Shown: positions 31,850-43,400 of the stretch, one piece after another
How positions within the stretch are numbered: the first letter of the stretch is position 1
Layout of the letters: every line of letters starts with the position of its first letter
Assembly: GCA_017562135.1 (NCBI GenBank)
Contig: QEYB01000158.1
Location: forward strand, 1-64,000
Direction of reading: 5' to 3'
From: Dipylidium caninum
Lineage: Eukaryota > Platyhelminthes > Cestoda > Cyclophyllidea > Dipylidiidae
Length of the DNA: 64,000 nt
Program-made: the position numbers and the translations under genes
Notes under the pieces: model-generated
Databases searched by the model: none
Told to the model about the DNA's origin: nothing
The model's input: the letters and a program-made list of their open reading frames with translations, nothing else

Positions 31850-33951
31850 TTTGTGCTATGTGACCGCTCCTCCTTTTGCTTTCTTTTGTTTTCCTTTTTC
31901 TTGTGGATCGTGTAACCCTGGTTTTCTGTTTTCCTAGATTTGTTTCTCTTTTTTCTTCATATTTCCAATCTCTTCTCTCTCTCGTTTGCCCTTTTAAATT
32001 CACTGCCTTCTTTCCTCAACTTTTCACCTCTTCTGCAATCTAGTTCATCTTTCGTGTTTCCTGCTTAACTTACAGTCAATGTGTGGTTAAAATCTTTCTC
32101 CTGATTACCCTCCTCTCTCCCATCCTATCATAACCTCACGTGTTTTAATTCTTTAAATTCGACTGTCACTCGTTATATCCGGACAGCTCCTGTGCCCAAA
32201 TCCAACATAAAGTTATTCCTTCGTATGGATTCTAAAGCCAGTCGGGTCACTCCTCCGAGCGCGTTTACGCGGATGTGAATCAAAAGCATTTCATCCCTCT
32301 CCCCATTTTATAACACACCAGTCGCTAGAGACCCCTCCTTCTTTTAATGCATCGACTTCCGCAAGATATTGTCTTTTTTATGGTCGTCAAGGGCACTAGA
32401 CGAAGGTACGCGCAAACATGCTCGGAAGTCATCTGGACACTATATATATCGTGGCGTTGTTGAACCGCCGGTGATTCTCTTGAGAGGACCAAAGAAGGCA
32501 ATCAGCCTAACTCGCCAATTCTCACCATCTAGATCGCTACTTTCCTTCACCAATGCCACAAGGCGGACGAGATTCACAACCACATAGAAAACTCATTCAT
32601 AAACGCCCTCCCCGATGTCAAATTCGCGGACGCACTTTCTGAGCAATAAATTATGTCAACGCTAATTCGCTAGACCAATTAAACAGAATCAAAAGAAAAA
32701 ATTGCCAACTTAAGTTAGCAAGGTCAACTGGCACACCGTACTTCAAAGATCATTTTCTATATCACGAAAGGACACAATCCTATGACTGTCGGGTGCTATC
32801 AACTAAACGACAAACCGCCAACGTCACCTGAGTGAAATCCGCTGTCTTTGTACACGTCGAGTACTCAAATCACCTCCATTTTAAAGAGAAAAATCAGGGG
32901 CGTTAGTTTATTCAAGCCTGCTTTAAAAGATTTACTACCTCTTCTCCAGTGTGCCAGTGTTGTCTTGAGCTTCCCCTTACTCCTGGAAAACGTCTTCATT
33001 TTTGTCATTTATTATACGCCCCACCTCCCCCCCCCCCGAAAGTAATGCGTAGCTTCCCATTATAACGTAAAAGGTCAACTTTCGGTGTTGCATTTAGGGA
33101 TTCGGTGAACCGATAATTTCCTGTCCCATCCCACAAAAATCCACAGACGTGGTAAAGTAGGGCAAAGGAAAAAAAGAAACAAAACAAACAAGGGAAAACG
33201 ACCGAATGAGCGCCTTTTAGACTACTCTGAGACTTCTGAGGAGGTATAGTGAAGCAGTGTAGAAGAGGAGAGGTGGGGAGAAAATAAGAAGACCGGCATC
33301 CGAGTCTGCGGCGATAACAACAACGACAACTACAACAACAACAACGTGAAGGGAGAGGGTGGAGGAGGAAAAGAAGTCAATAAGCAGACATACACGTTCT
33401 GATGTTGAGCAAATGCAAGAGGTATCTCACCATCTTATAGTTTGTAGAGGGAATCTCAATACCTCCATACTCCGACCCCGCAACCTTCAGCATCAATCGC
33501 CGAGAGCAGGAGGAGCAGCAACCACTCGCCTAACATTGTATCACAATAGCGCAATTGCCAAAATTTATCATGAAAACGTCTATCCAAGGGGACATGCACC
33601 TGCGTCACCAGTGGCTAGATGAGGAAAGCAGGAAATAGAAAGGGCAATTAAGGTGGCCTAGCCGTGGGGCGAGGCTGCAAAATGCCAAATGAACAGTGTC
33701 AACATTACACTTGTGCTCTTTGTACCCATAATCCTATACAGAATTTACTCAAGCCATTATAATAATAGGTTAGGGGATGAGTGAGTTTAATGATCACTTC
33801 GTAAAACCATGCGTGAGAATCTGTTAGGAATGCCTTTCAATTAACAGATGTAATTAAAAAGGGAGAAGGAAAAACTTAGTGGGAAATCGGAGAAGTGTCT
33901 GATCCAGATGTGAAAGACTAATTGAATTTGGACTGGCACAAACTCGTAAAA
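31850..33951. other. unique AT-richer sequence 3' of the array
   Basis: Directly after the array the sequence becomes T-rich (31850-32150), then AT-rich. No splice-bounded exon or RNA gene was found. An AAC-rich microsatellite lies at about 33314-33347. Confidence 0.5.
33314..33347. repeat. (AAC)n microsatellite
   Basis: Short imperfect AAC/GAC trinucleotide repeat. Confidence 0.7.
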
Positions 33952-34368
33952 TCATACTGAGGAGGGAGAGATCTGGGCGACTCTTTGTGAGTGTGTCATA
34001 CCCTAGAGAAAAGTGGCTATTCCTCGAAAGGACAACTGGAAAGAGGGCAGACAGTTAATTTTCACAAGTGGGAAAGTGATTATGCAAAGAAAAAGATGGA
34101 GAAAGAGTGTGGTCGTGCGGTGGGATGAGGCATGTTGGGTTGAAAAAAAAACAAGTTAACGGGAGGCGGAAACTAACCTGTAGTGGAGACCGGCAAGGAC
34201 GTGGTGGGACCTGGGCGACTGCCGGCGTACGGAGGACTTGACTCACCACTTCGTCGTGCGGCGCGCGTGTTACATCGATGAGGTGCTGTTTACTGCCGCT
34301 GGCACTACTGCTTTTGCAAGCAGAACTGACAACTGACAGTCTCCAGCACTGCCCGTTAGGGTTGTGGA
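33952..34368 (-). CDS. predicted 3' exons of unidentified minus-strand gene (34178-34368, 33952-34002)
   Basis: Exon 34178-34368 (191 nt, 63 codons) is bounded by a pyrimidine-rich acceptor ending CGCAG and a strong CAG|GTTAGT donor. It encodes a Ser-, Pro- and Val-rich stretch beginning HNPNGQCWRL and ending PRPCRSPLQ. In the same phase a TTTTCTCTAG acceptor opens 33952-34002, which gives 16 codons and a TGA stop, so this may be the end of the protein. No family was recognised. The exon junction phase toward 35281 does not fit directly, so at least one exon between them is missing from this model. Confidence 0.3.
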
Positions 34369-35280
34369 CTGCGTTAAATAAAGGAAAAAAAAACCCCTAC
34401 CACTGAAGTAATGTCATACTGACAAAAAAACCCCGTTCAGTCTACGATCAGCATCCGTCTTCTACATTCCATGTTCAATGATACATCACATCTGCATGGA
34501 TAAATGGTTAAAAAAAAGATATCTAGATAATTCAATGGTTGCAAGACTATCGTGCAAGAAGTCGACAAAGCAGCCAATCAGAGAGTTAGTGCGTGAAATA
34601 GACAATCACCACTTAGACTAATGTGGATTTCAAGACATTTTGGACATTCTCCTCCGACACCTCGATTTCGTACGAAAGTAGCGAGGAAAAATGGCCCCAA
34701 AGAGGGGGTTAATCAGGTGTGAACGAATGGAAATTCTTCCAGGAAGTATGGGTAAGAAATTTCACCGCATTAAGGCCGCGACAACTTTATCGAGTTCGCA
34801 AAACAGGAGGCGGAATTACCTGGGCGGCACCAGGGGTCAGAAGCATTAACCAACATTTTCCGTAAACAAATTAGCCAATTCTATCCAAAGACTACCCTTC
34901 GAGGAAACAGGTGGCAGACGGATTGGCTTATTCCGGGTTAAGAATTGTAGCCACTGTAAATTTCTCCCCCAAATCGTGACAGAACTAACTGGCTATTTGT
35001 TGACAAGACGAACGAAGGGAATTCGAGGAAAAACGAGGGCGGACATAGGTAAGTGGCCAACAGAAACAGCTAAAATGCCATTAGAGACAGCAACAACTTT
35101 TTTAAAGCGACAGTAAAATTTATGAATCGGGACGTAAACACATAGCAGAGGGAGGGATGTGACATCGGCCACAGCTTCAAATGCCTCAGCAAAGGCAAGA
35201 AACTAACTCTAAAAAAGCGTTAATCTAGTTTCTACGGAAAAAGGGAAAAGTATAAAGTGAGTAGATAGTGAAGCACTCAC

Positions 35281-35922
35281 CAAGTCACCGGGAAAATATC
35301 TGAAAGGAGAACCGAAATAGTCACATAATCTTATGGCAAAATCGGGTGGTAATTTCACAAAACTCTTTGGTGTCTTCTTGCCTAGTCCGCTTAACCCCCC
35401 CCCCCCGCTGATACAGACAAAACTATGCATTCATATGATTCAGCCTGTCGCTGTAGCAATCAAGAAATCAGGTTACAGTTTGGTCTGACGAGCGAGGGAG
35501 AGGGGCGACGTCGTGTAATTGTTATTAAAATCACTGTGCCTGACTGGCCTTGCAAGATTCCATTAAAAGGAAAAAATGAATAAAGCGGGTTCCCATCCCA
35601 TTAGAAACTAAGGCACTTAGGCTTCCAGTTTATCTTTGGAATCGGAAGGGAGAACGGGAGGGAAGATCTTCCTCTCCCCAGCAAGGAGACCTTTTAAAAA
35701 GTTGGAACTGCGCTACGGGGTAAGGTAACGATAGCAGGCAATAACTTCAGAACAGAAATTCGAGTTCCCCGTCGTCGGTGCATTAACAAGTTATGGGGCA
35801 TTCCGAAACACCAATAAATGCAGATGACATTGCAAATAAAATGCACCAAGAACGATCCAGGGGAAACTCGGCCAAAGGACATGGGGCTGACCACAGATTA
35901 CATCCAGGTGATTCATTTCCTG
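35281..35922 (-). CDS. predicted exon pair of unidentified minus-strand gene (35812-35922, 35281-35381)
   Basis: Exon 35812-35922 (acceptor TTTTTAG, donor G|GTGTTT) and exon 35281-35381 (acceptor ending CTAG, donor TTG|GTGAGT) join in phase to a continuous 70-residue reading. It contains LWSAPCPLAEFPLDRSW and FVKLPPDFAIRLCDYF, the most globular-looking part of the candidate gene. Both frames are closed outside the proposed splice sites. Function unknown. Confidence 0.35.
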
Positions 35923-36056
35923 CTAAAAACCATAGGGCAAGCACTCTGTAACGCCCGTCATCCGGTTTTTTGGCAACAGGTTCGCTGATCTAGACTATCT
36001 TCCTTAAGAATAATTCCCCTATTCTCGAGTGGTAGGAGCAAAGAGAAGTGTCTTAC

Positions 36057-38656
36057 CGCGATAAACCTGCGGACTCAAAACTCGAATTGCGTGAATGCGA
36101 TTGAAAGCCCGAGGAGAGGCTGCAACGCCCATTTGTTGCCGCCTCCGCCGTCATCACCACTGCAGTTGAATCGACGACACCGATTGAGGATGAAGCAGAA
36201 GTGGACAGGAGGGGGTGAAAGTGAAAGCCCGAGTCAGCCCCAAGCATTTTTCGCTGATGTTGAGACAACAGTGAGGATGGTCGCATGTGCGGACAAGTGT
36301 GAAATTGGCCCCCGACCACTGCATCGCTGTCTGCATTAATCTTGTCACTCCCATTACCGCCACTGCTGCCTCGACCCGTGGTATTCGAGTGAATGGTAAG
36401 GGAGGAGAAGTCGGGAGAGCTCGGGTGAGTGGAAGAGGCGAGGTTTGCAGATGCCTGGATATTGCACGGCGTGGTGGGAGGACTGGTACTCGTGGACGTT
36501 GCGTGGGAGGGCGATGAGGATGAGGAGTTCAAAGCTATTGGAAAAGTGTAAATAGGAAATTGACGCTAGTCCATTGTCTAGAGTCATTAATTCAGAGCGG
36601 CTTCCACAATGAATAGTTAAATTTTGAGAAGTCCACTAAAGGAGTGCTAATCATACCACTTATGGGAGCCTGTTACCTCTTCATCCCTTTTATGCAGCAC
36701 GATAGGTCCTCTTTAACGAGTCACTAAATATGGCGATTCTGTGTTCCTCCAGATGCCAAGAAACAGAAAATGAACCACTCAGACAACGATTAAGTAGGTA
36801 TAAGTGGGCGCTAAGCTGGCTAGGAGAAATCAAATAAGGGGACAGTTGTGTTAAAGTTGACTTATGCGACGCATTTGTCCAGGAGGTTCTGTTTTTAGCA
36901 AATATGTCCAGTAAGAACGACTGACCCACCGGAGAAGAACATCCAGACACCCGCAAGAATGTGCCAAGTAAGAGAATGACAGTCGAGTGATTAATCAGGA
37001 TCATAGAGATATTTTAAAAGGTTCCCCATAACCGAGCTACACACTATCGTATCACCAAGGCTGGATCAAATATTTAAGCACGAAGACTAGAGAATAATTG
37101 ACAATCTCAACTATTGGAAGATTTGTTTGCCTTCAGGCACCAATTTTTCAAATTTATCAGAATCTCATGGGCACATCGGACACTTCATACGTAAATGTCT
37201 CACCTCCTTCACTTCCCTCACGCTCGATCCGTTGTACCGACTCGGCTGGGGTAGGAACGAAGGGAAAGCGAGAAGGAGGCTGTTGAGGTAGTGGAGAGGA
37301 GAAAATTTCCGACTCATCGGCTTCATCCTGATCGATGGAAACGGAGACTGGACTTATATATTCCCCACTCGAGGAGATATGCTCTTCTATTGACGAAGAG
37401 GAGGCAAGACAACGGGTCAGTGGACCTTCCAATTCGTTAAGTGGAAAGCTGGCTGAAGGAAGAGGGGGAGGGAAGGGGAGGAGATACCATTAAAAAATTC
37501 ACAATATCCAGTCTGGATGAGTCCTACCCTAAATTGCTGCAATTTCTCATCACCCTTTTCGGTAGCCGAGTCAAGTAAGTCTTACACCGTACACGCAGTG
37601 TTTTGTCGAAAAAATTACTTCAGCGAAATAAGTAAAAGAAACAAAATAAGTGTAGAGAGAATCTAGCCTTGAAGGGAATTAACATCTCTAATTAGTAGAC
37701 AGCATTACGTTAGACAGATTCTACCTTTGTCGCAGCGTCTCGGTGGTCTACTGTGGCATTTCATTGTGAAAAAGTGAGATTCATGGGGGGGACTCGAGAA
37801 TGGAACAGATATGTTAGAGATGGCAGTTCGGTTGAATTGACGAAAATAAGTCCACAAAGAACAGTTAAAAAAGTAGGATCAACTGGTTTTTAACCTTTTA
37901 AAAACTCTATTGACAGATTGATTCTGTTGGTGAACAACTGTAACATAAATGGAGGATAAACTCATAAGTAGGGAGTAGACGCCCGGGCAAACCACCACTT
38001 ATCGAGGCCGAAACTGCCCGACGTGGTGCGAGCCAAAGCGCTGAAAGTCGGTATGAGCGAAATGAGATCTACAGGAGGGGCAGAAAAAGTACGTCTGAAC
38101 TCAAAATATCCCATTAGCGTGGCCGGAGGGACGCAGAAGGAAAGGCATCCTACTAATCATGGCGCACAATGTGATTCGGAGTGGTCTTTCTTTCATCCAC
38201 GCCTCCCCATGTCCGGAAATATATGCATTGAAACCACAATCCATGTATTTGTGGTTCATGGTTAATTAGACAGTGTGATAGAAAGGACTAATTTGGGGAA
38301 TTAATGGCCTACAAGGGCGGTTCCAGTTGCACCAATTTCGGACCAAGTGGACATTGTTATGTGCAAGTAAGCTAAAAGACTGTTGATGAAATACTGAGGA
38401 AAACTGAGACCAAAAAATGTGTTGAATAAGTAAATCTACTACATTCCCTAAGGTAAACGAAAAATGATTTGAAAAATCACTTATTTTAGGCAGAGGGGGA
38501 AGGGTGAAGTGGGATACGGTCGTGTGGTGAAGATGTGGCTCTGAATCATTCGGCACAAGTGGACAATTCGCCTCAGAAGAAGTGGACGCATCAAAATCCT
38601 GTCTAAAAATCCGACGTGAAGAGGGGGAAAGGGAGTGGATTTTAGCCTCCCGGACC
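36057..38656 (-). CDS. predicted Ser-rich exons of unidentified minus-strand gene (38481-38656, 37204-37452, 36057-36534)
   Basis: Three exons join in phase. Exon 38481-38656 has a weaker CATCCAG acceptor and donor A|GTGATT. Exon 37204-37452 has acceptor CTTCAG and donor G|GTGAGA. Exon 36057-36534 has acceptor CCAATAG and donor CG|GTAAGA. The product is low-complexity and probably disordered: a Ser/Thr/Pro-rich exon beginning LNSSSSSPSH, an acidic stretch SIDQDEADESEIF, and many possible phosphorylation sites. It looks like a regulatory tail or linker of a large protein. No catalytic motif is visible. Confidence 0.4.
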
Positions 38657-40429
38657 CTGGATGCACAAGTGGACCATGACGTGAAACATGTACACGCGTA
38701 CACGCATGCAAAAACACGGGCGTCGCGCCAGGAGGCGCCAAGTTGGTGGTCAGATTAAGACGAGGTAAAAATAACAGCGATTGAAGTTCCTCTTCTGCCT
38801 CCGGACTGCTTGTCCTACAGAAATGACCGTTTTCAAGCGAGGATGTGGCGACTTCAATTCTACCCTACGCTCCTCGGTAAGATTACGAATGCACAAAATT
38901 CCTTCTTCATCACTTTAAATTATGTCCACGATTCCACCAAATCTGCCGTCGCAAATGTCAGTGGGAAAGGATGTGGAGATGACGATACCCTTTCAAATAC
39001 GTAGATTTTATGCCGACTTTACAAAGGAGAAATTTAAGGGTGTTTAAGAAAAAAGATGAGAGGAGGGAAGGGGACAGGAAGGAACGGGTAGCAAATTGTC
39101 ACTGTCAAAAGGCCAAAATTTGAAGAGGGGCCTGGTACGTTAATTAATGTGAGGATGGTGCTACTACCAGAGGCACTACAAATCGACTCAGAGGGGAAAA
39201 GATCAGTGGTACCTAACAAACAGTAGAAAAACATCAAAATGGGATTAAATTTAAGCAATTTCTTCCTCATCCGCTTCCGCATTTCTAACCCATCCCACCG
39301 AGCTGAGGAATGCAGAGGGTTTATGAGGGGGGCGCATATCTTTCTAGACACCACACACTCTTCCCGTGTGCCTCTCGCCTCCTATTTCCACTTTGCATTC
39401 GCAAATCCAGAGCAACCGCCCCCGTTGGTACGCAATACACATGACTTGGTTAAGTAAGAGAGCTGTTCACTGCACACACGCACACGCCTTTTGTTTTCAT
39501 AATTTGCCAGAAGGTGCCTAGGCAACTCAGATGTTTATAGTTTGTAGCTTTGTGTCTTGCTTAAAAGAACGTCGGAGTGGAGGAGCAATTGAGTTGTAGA
39601 GCAGGAAGAGAGTCAACAATCATACGCATTTCCGGTCATCTACACCGCTATTTGGAACGACAAGATCTATCCAAGTCACATGACTGGGAAAATTGTAAGT
39701 GGTCCGATGCCGAGTCAAGTTAGAGACTGCTGATGCGTTAGAGGTGACATTTCGGCCGTTGGCAACCAAGCCAACGCGTAATTGTCTATTCCACAATTAT
39801 CCAGACCGAGTCCGTCCCGACGGGCCCATTACTCTACGCTACCGAGGTTGCCTCCGTCCTTCTACCCGTCGACAAGATAGTCTACAGACTTGCCTCAGCA
39901 CTAGCCCAACCAAAACGTGGACATTTTGTTACGGATTAGACATAACACGACCTCATGACACAAAATGCAGAACGCCAAACCGATTTTGTGAAAACACTGC
40001 ATTAAATGAGGAAAGCCGCATGGTCGAGAATATGCCAGCTATCGACGTCGGGTATGAGCAAAGACGAAAGCGAGATTTCGCGCCCTGGCATTCCCAGGCA
40101 ACAAATAGAGGCTAACTAAGTGCTTCTAGACCTTCGAAAGAGGACTAAAATTGACTGTCAGGTGACCCCACTTCAAACGATCGTCGAGGAAAGACGATAA
40201 GGTTAACACACATTATTTCGTGGATTTTTAGAGGGTAATAAAGTGAATGACTGTGTAAGGAACTTATTGGTTGAAGACAACACTATCACCGCCTTAAGCC
40301 TTCTCTCATGGGAAAAAATTAGTGAATAATTCCGCTCTTATGTAATGTTGCGACTGGCATAAGTAACAACCGTCTAACTACCGATTTTCCCATGTGATTA
40401 TCTCCAAAGCGACAAAAGGTGGCAATCAC

Positions 40430-43400
40430 TTGGCAGAGAAGTCTCAGGAGAATATGTGATGAGAGGACGGCATGGCCCACCCCACCGCGAGGAAAGGAGT
40501 AGTCCTCCCCTGGCTGAATGGGCACTTCATGCCGGCATCTGTTACAAATTTCGCATGGACCAAGTAAAAGAGGACTTTGAACTGACAATGATGGTGACGA
40601 TCGCTCGGTGACTTGTTTGTTGGTGGGGCGATTTAAAGCACACCATCACCGCCGCCTCCCACATGCATTAATGCCAATCGCACCTTTTTAACCGCTAACC
40701 TTCGGAGTGAACAATTCGAATTGACAGCTTCCACACGCAGTGAAAGTGTGGAGTAAATTATCCAAGACAAAGCCAAAGAAAAAGTTGAGGTCTATTTTTT
40801 TACAGCAATGAAGAAGGGAGAGGAAGACAGCGACCTTTGCCTCTAGAAGCCAGTTTGTCGCCATCAGTAGGGACCTGCGACAACCATTTGCATAAGTGTA
40901 ACTTTATGTAAATGCCAGTGGAATACTCCACCTTTCTCTCTCTCTCTCTCTCACTGTCCTAAGGCATGACTACAACTTCTAGCGAGGTGATTCACTTTTC
41001 AAGCAAAATATGCAAAATCAAGTGGCAGGCCTGAGTGGGAGAGGGGCTGAACAGGTTCAACCTTGAACTGAAGTCCAGCAATTATGCCTAAAGGAAACGC
41101 CCCGACACCACAGCCCTTCTCAAAAACACCGACTCCACCTTACAGGGGGGTAGTGAAAGCTAAGCCTGCAAATGACTTCACATACGTAAAGGGTGCTGTG
41201 AGGCAAGAATAATCGACAAGTGACAGGTGATGGGGATGCTCAGCTCATGGGAAGTGTTGTCAACTGTCTTGAGAAAGGCATGCCGACAACCACACGTTTG
41301 AGTGGTCTTCTTTCATGAAGTAAAAACAGAGGGAGAGAGAAAAGTGGTGATTCAAAAAAAATTGCGTTCAACTTCACTGAAAGCTTCACAGACGGGTTGG
41401 AGTAACGTTCATAATACCTTTTCTCCATCTGGTTGAAAGCCCCACATCGAAAAAGACCTTAGATATGCGAGAAAAGATGTACACCGTCAAGTTGCCAAAA
41501 GTCCGTTTACGTGTCATACTACTAAATTGTTCAGAAGATTAGCAATCTTGGAGTTGATGAGGATAAAGATGTAATTAGTGACGTATAAGTGGTGTCAAAG
41601 CTAAGTGGCTTTAGACTACCATTAATACCAGAATCATAAAATGAGATCCAATGAAGTTTGCGAAAAGCCTCCATATAAAAGACTGAAATGATGTTACCCA
41701 AAATGCCTCTCCTCCTTCGCCTCCTCATCCTCCTCTGCTTCCTGGGGGAGCGTTAAGAGAAAGCTCTGACTTTAGGTGAAGATAAGGTGGCTGATGCTTA
41801 ACTAAGACTGCTCATTCCTTACTCAAGCCTGAAAAGCGTTCTGCTAATTGACATGGACTTTAATCGAGAGTACTGTTGAGCAGGAGTGACACTACGGTGT
41901 TGAGCCTGTCGATTTCGTGGCTTCACATTCGGTCACATTCGATTCTCCTTTCATTCAGTCTGCAATGAAATGGGTAAGTTACTCATCTTCCCTAGCCCCA
42001 CCTCGCCGGCTCGTCCCTCCTCTTCCCTGCCTGTGCAATGTCTAAAGTTGTAGGCGAATAAATTCCAAGTCTTTGACGTTAATCCGACAGTCTCGCTTAT
42101 TAAGAGCAGAGTAGTGACAAGATTAGAGTGTAGAGCACACTATTCGCATAATTTATAGTCTACCGACAACACAAGGTGTACTCAGAAGTTAAATTTGCTA
42201 ATAACGGAGGAGCATTAAGCATAACGGAAGCTGACAGTGACCCAACAACCGTTTGAAATTGATATAGGCCGTTAAAGCCATTAAATGACCACCGAGAGGG
42301 GTTCAAAATATAACAATCGCAACCACTAGTTCCGAGTAAATGCGTGCTTCACCGTTGACGATAGCAACTCCGCGAGTTTTTGGAGATAATAGAAGGGGAA
42401 TATGCTGACCAAACCCTCTTTTTGTACCACCTCTGCAGGTTTGACGAAGACCCGAGAGCATTAAATCTTTCCATTGCCGACAACACATTGGTGGAAATAG
42501 GGAGCGAAGGACTGGCGCGCCACAAACAATAAAGTAGCAAATATATACACACAGACTACTGCGAAGGGAATGAAATCCCTCTTACCAGCAATAATAAGAA
42601 TGTAGTGGTCATGGGGACGGGAAGAGATGTTTAAATTTTCAGCTTCGAGATGTACTGCGAGACCGTGACGCAAATGTTGAGTGTTGATACACTGTCAGTA
42701 AACCAACCCAGCAAGCGAAAGAGGCCGCTGATCCGAGCAAAAGCGAAACCACCTCTAACTGTAATGGCGGAAAAAAAGTCGGTCGCGCGATTTGAAGGCG
42801 GCAAGTCGCCTCGCAGTCTGAACAACAAGGTCTCGACTAACAAGCAGCATTTCCAACAGTGAGGCCACCTGAGGCGAACGATGATCGGACTAGGAACAGT
42901 CTATTTGGCTGTACACAAGGTGGCAAGAGAGATTTAAACGATTCCATTAATGAGTAAAGATGTTTTTAAAATAGAGGAAGTAATGGATTCTGATGGATGC
43001 ATTCAAAAAGATCAACCAAGACAGTAGTTGATTCTGCCAATTTTATTCCCGTGGGAAAAGTAGAAATGTTGAATAAATAATTATTGAAGAGGATAATTTT
43101 GCAATAACCGACAAGCGCAATAGACTACGGGAAGAAGAAACAGGCTGTGGGAATGAGAACTGAATTATACTTAACAAAGCTACTTCTGCGTCTTTTAGAG
43201 ATTGAAAACGGCCCAGAGCAATGGGAAGGAGTGGAGGCACGTCGCGAAGAAGCAAAATTTCGGAGATGGTACAGATTAACAATGGGGTGACATGGAAATA
43301 AAAAAAGGAGGCAAGAGTAGTAAAGCAAGAGTCCCACTTTCGATGGGCTATCAGGCGTCGTGTGTTTAATGGACTATGCCTGTTTTTAAACTAATTTCGT

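Noticed and set aside
39139..39212. 24-codon exon on minus with acceptor TTTGTTAG
   Set aside because: It reads open, but its phase does not join either neighbouring exon and the donor is weak. Left out of the gene model.
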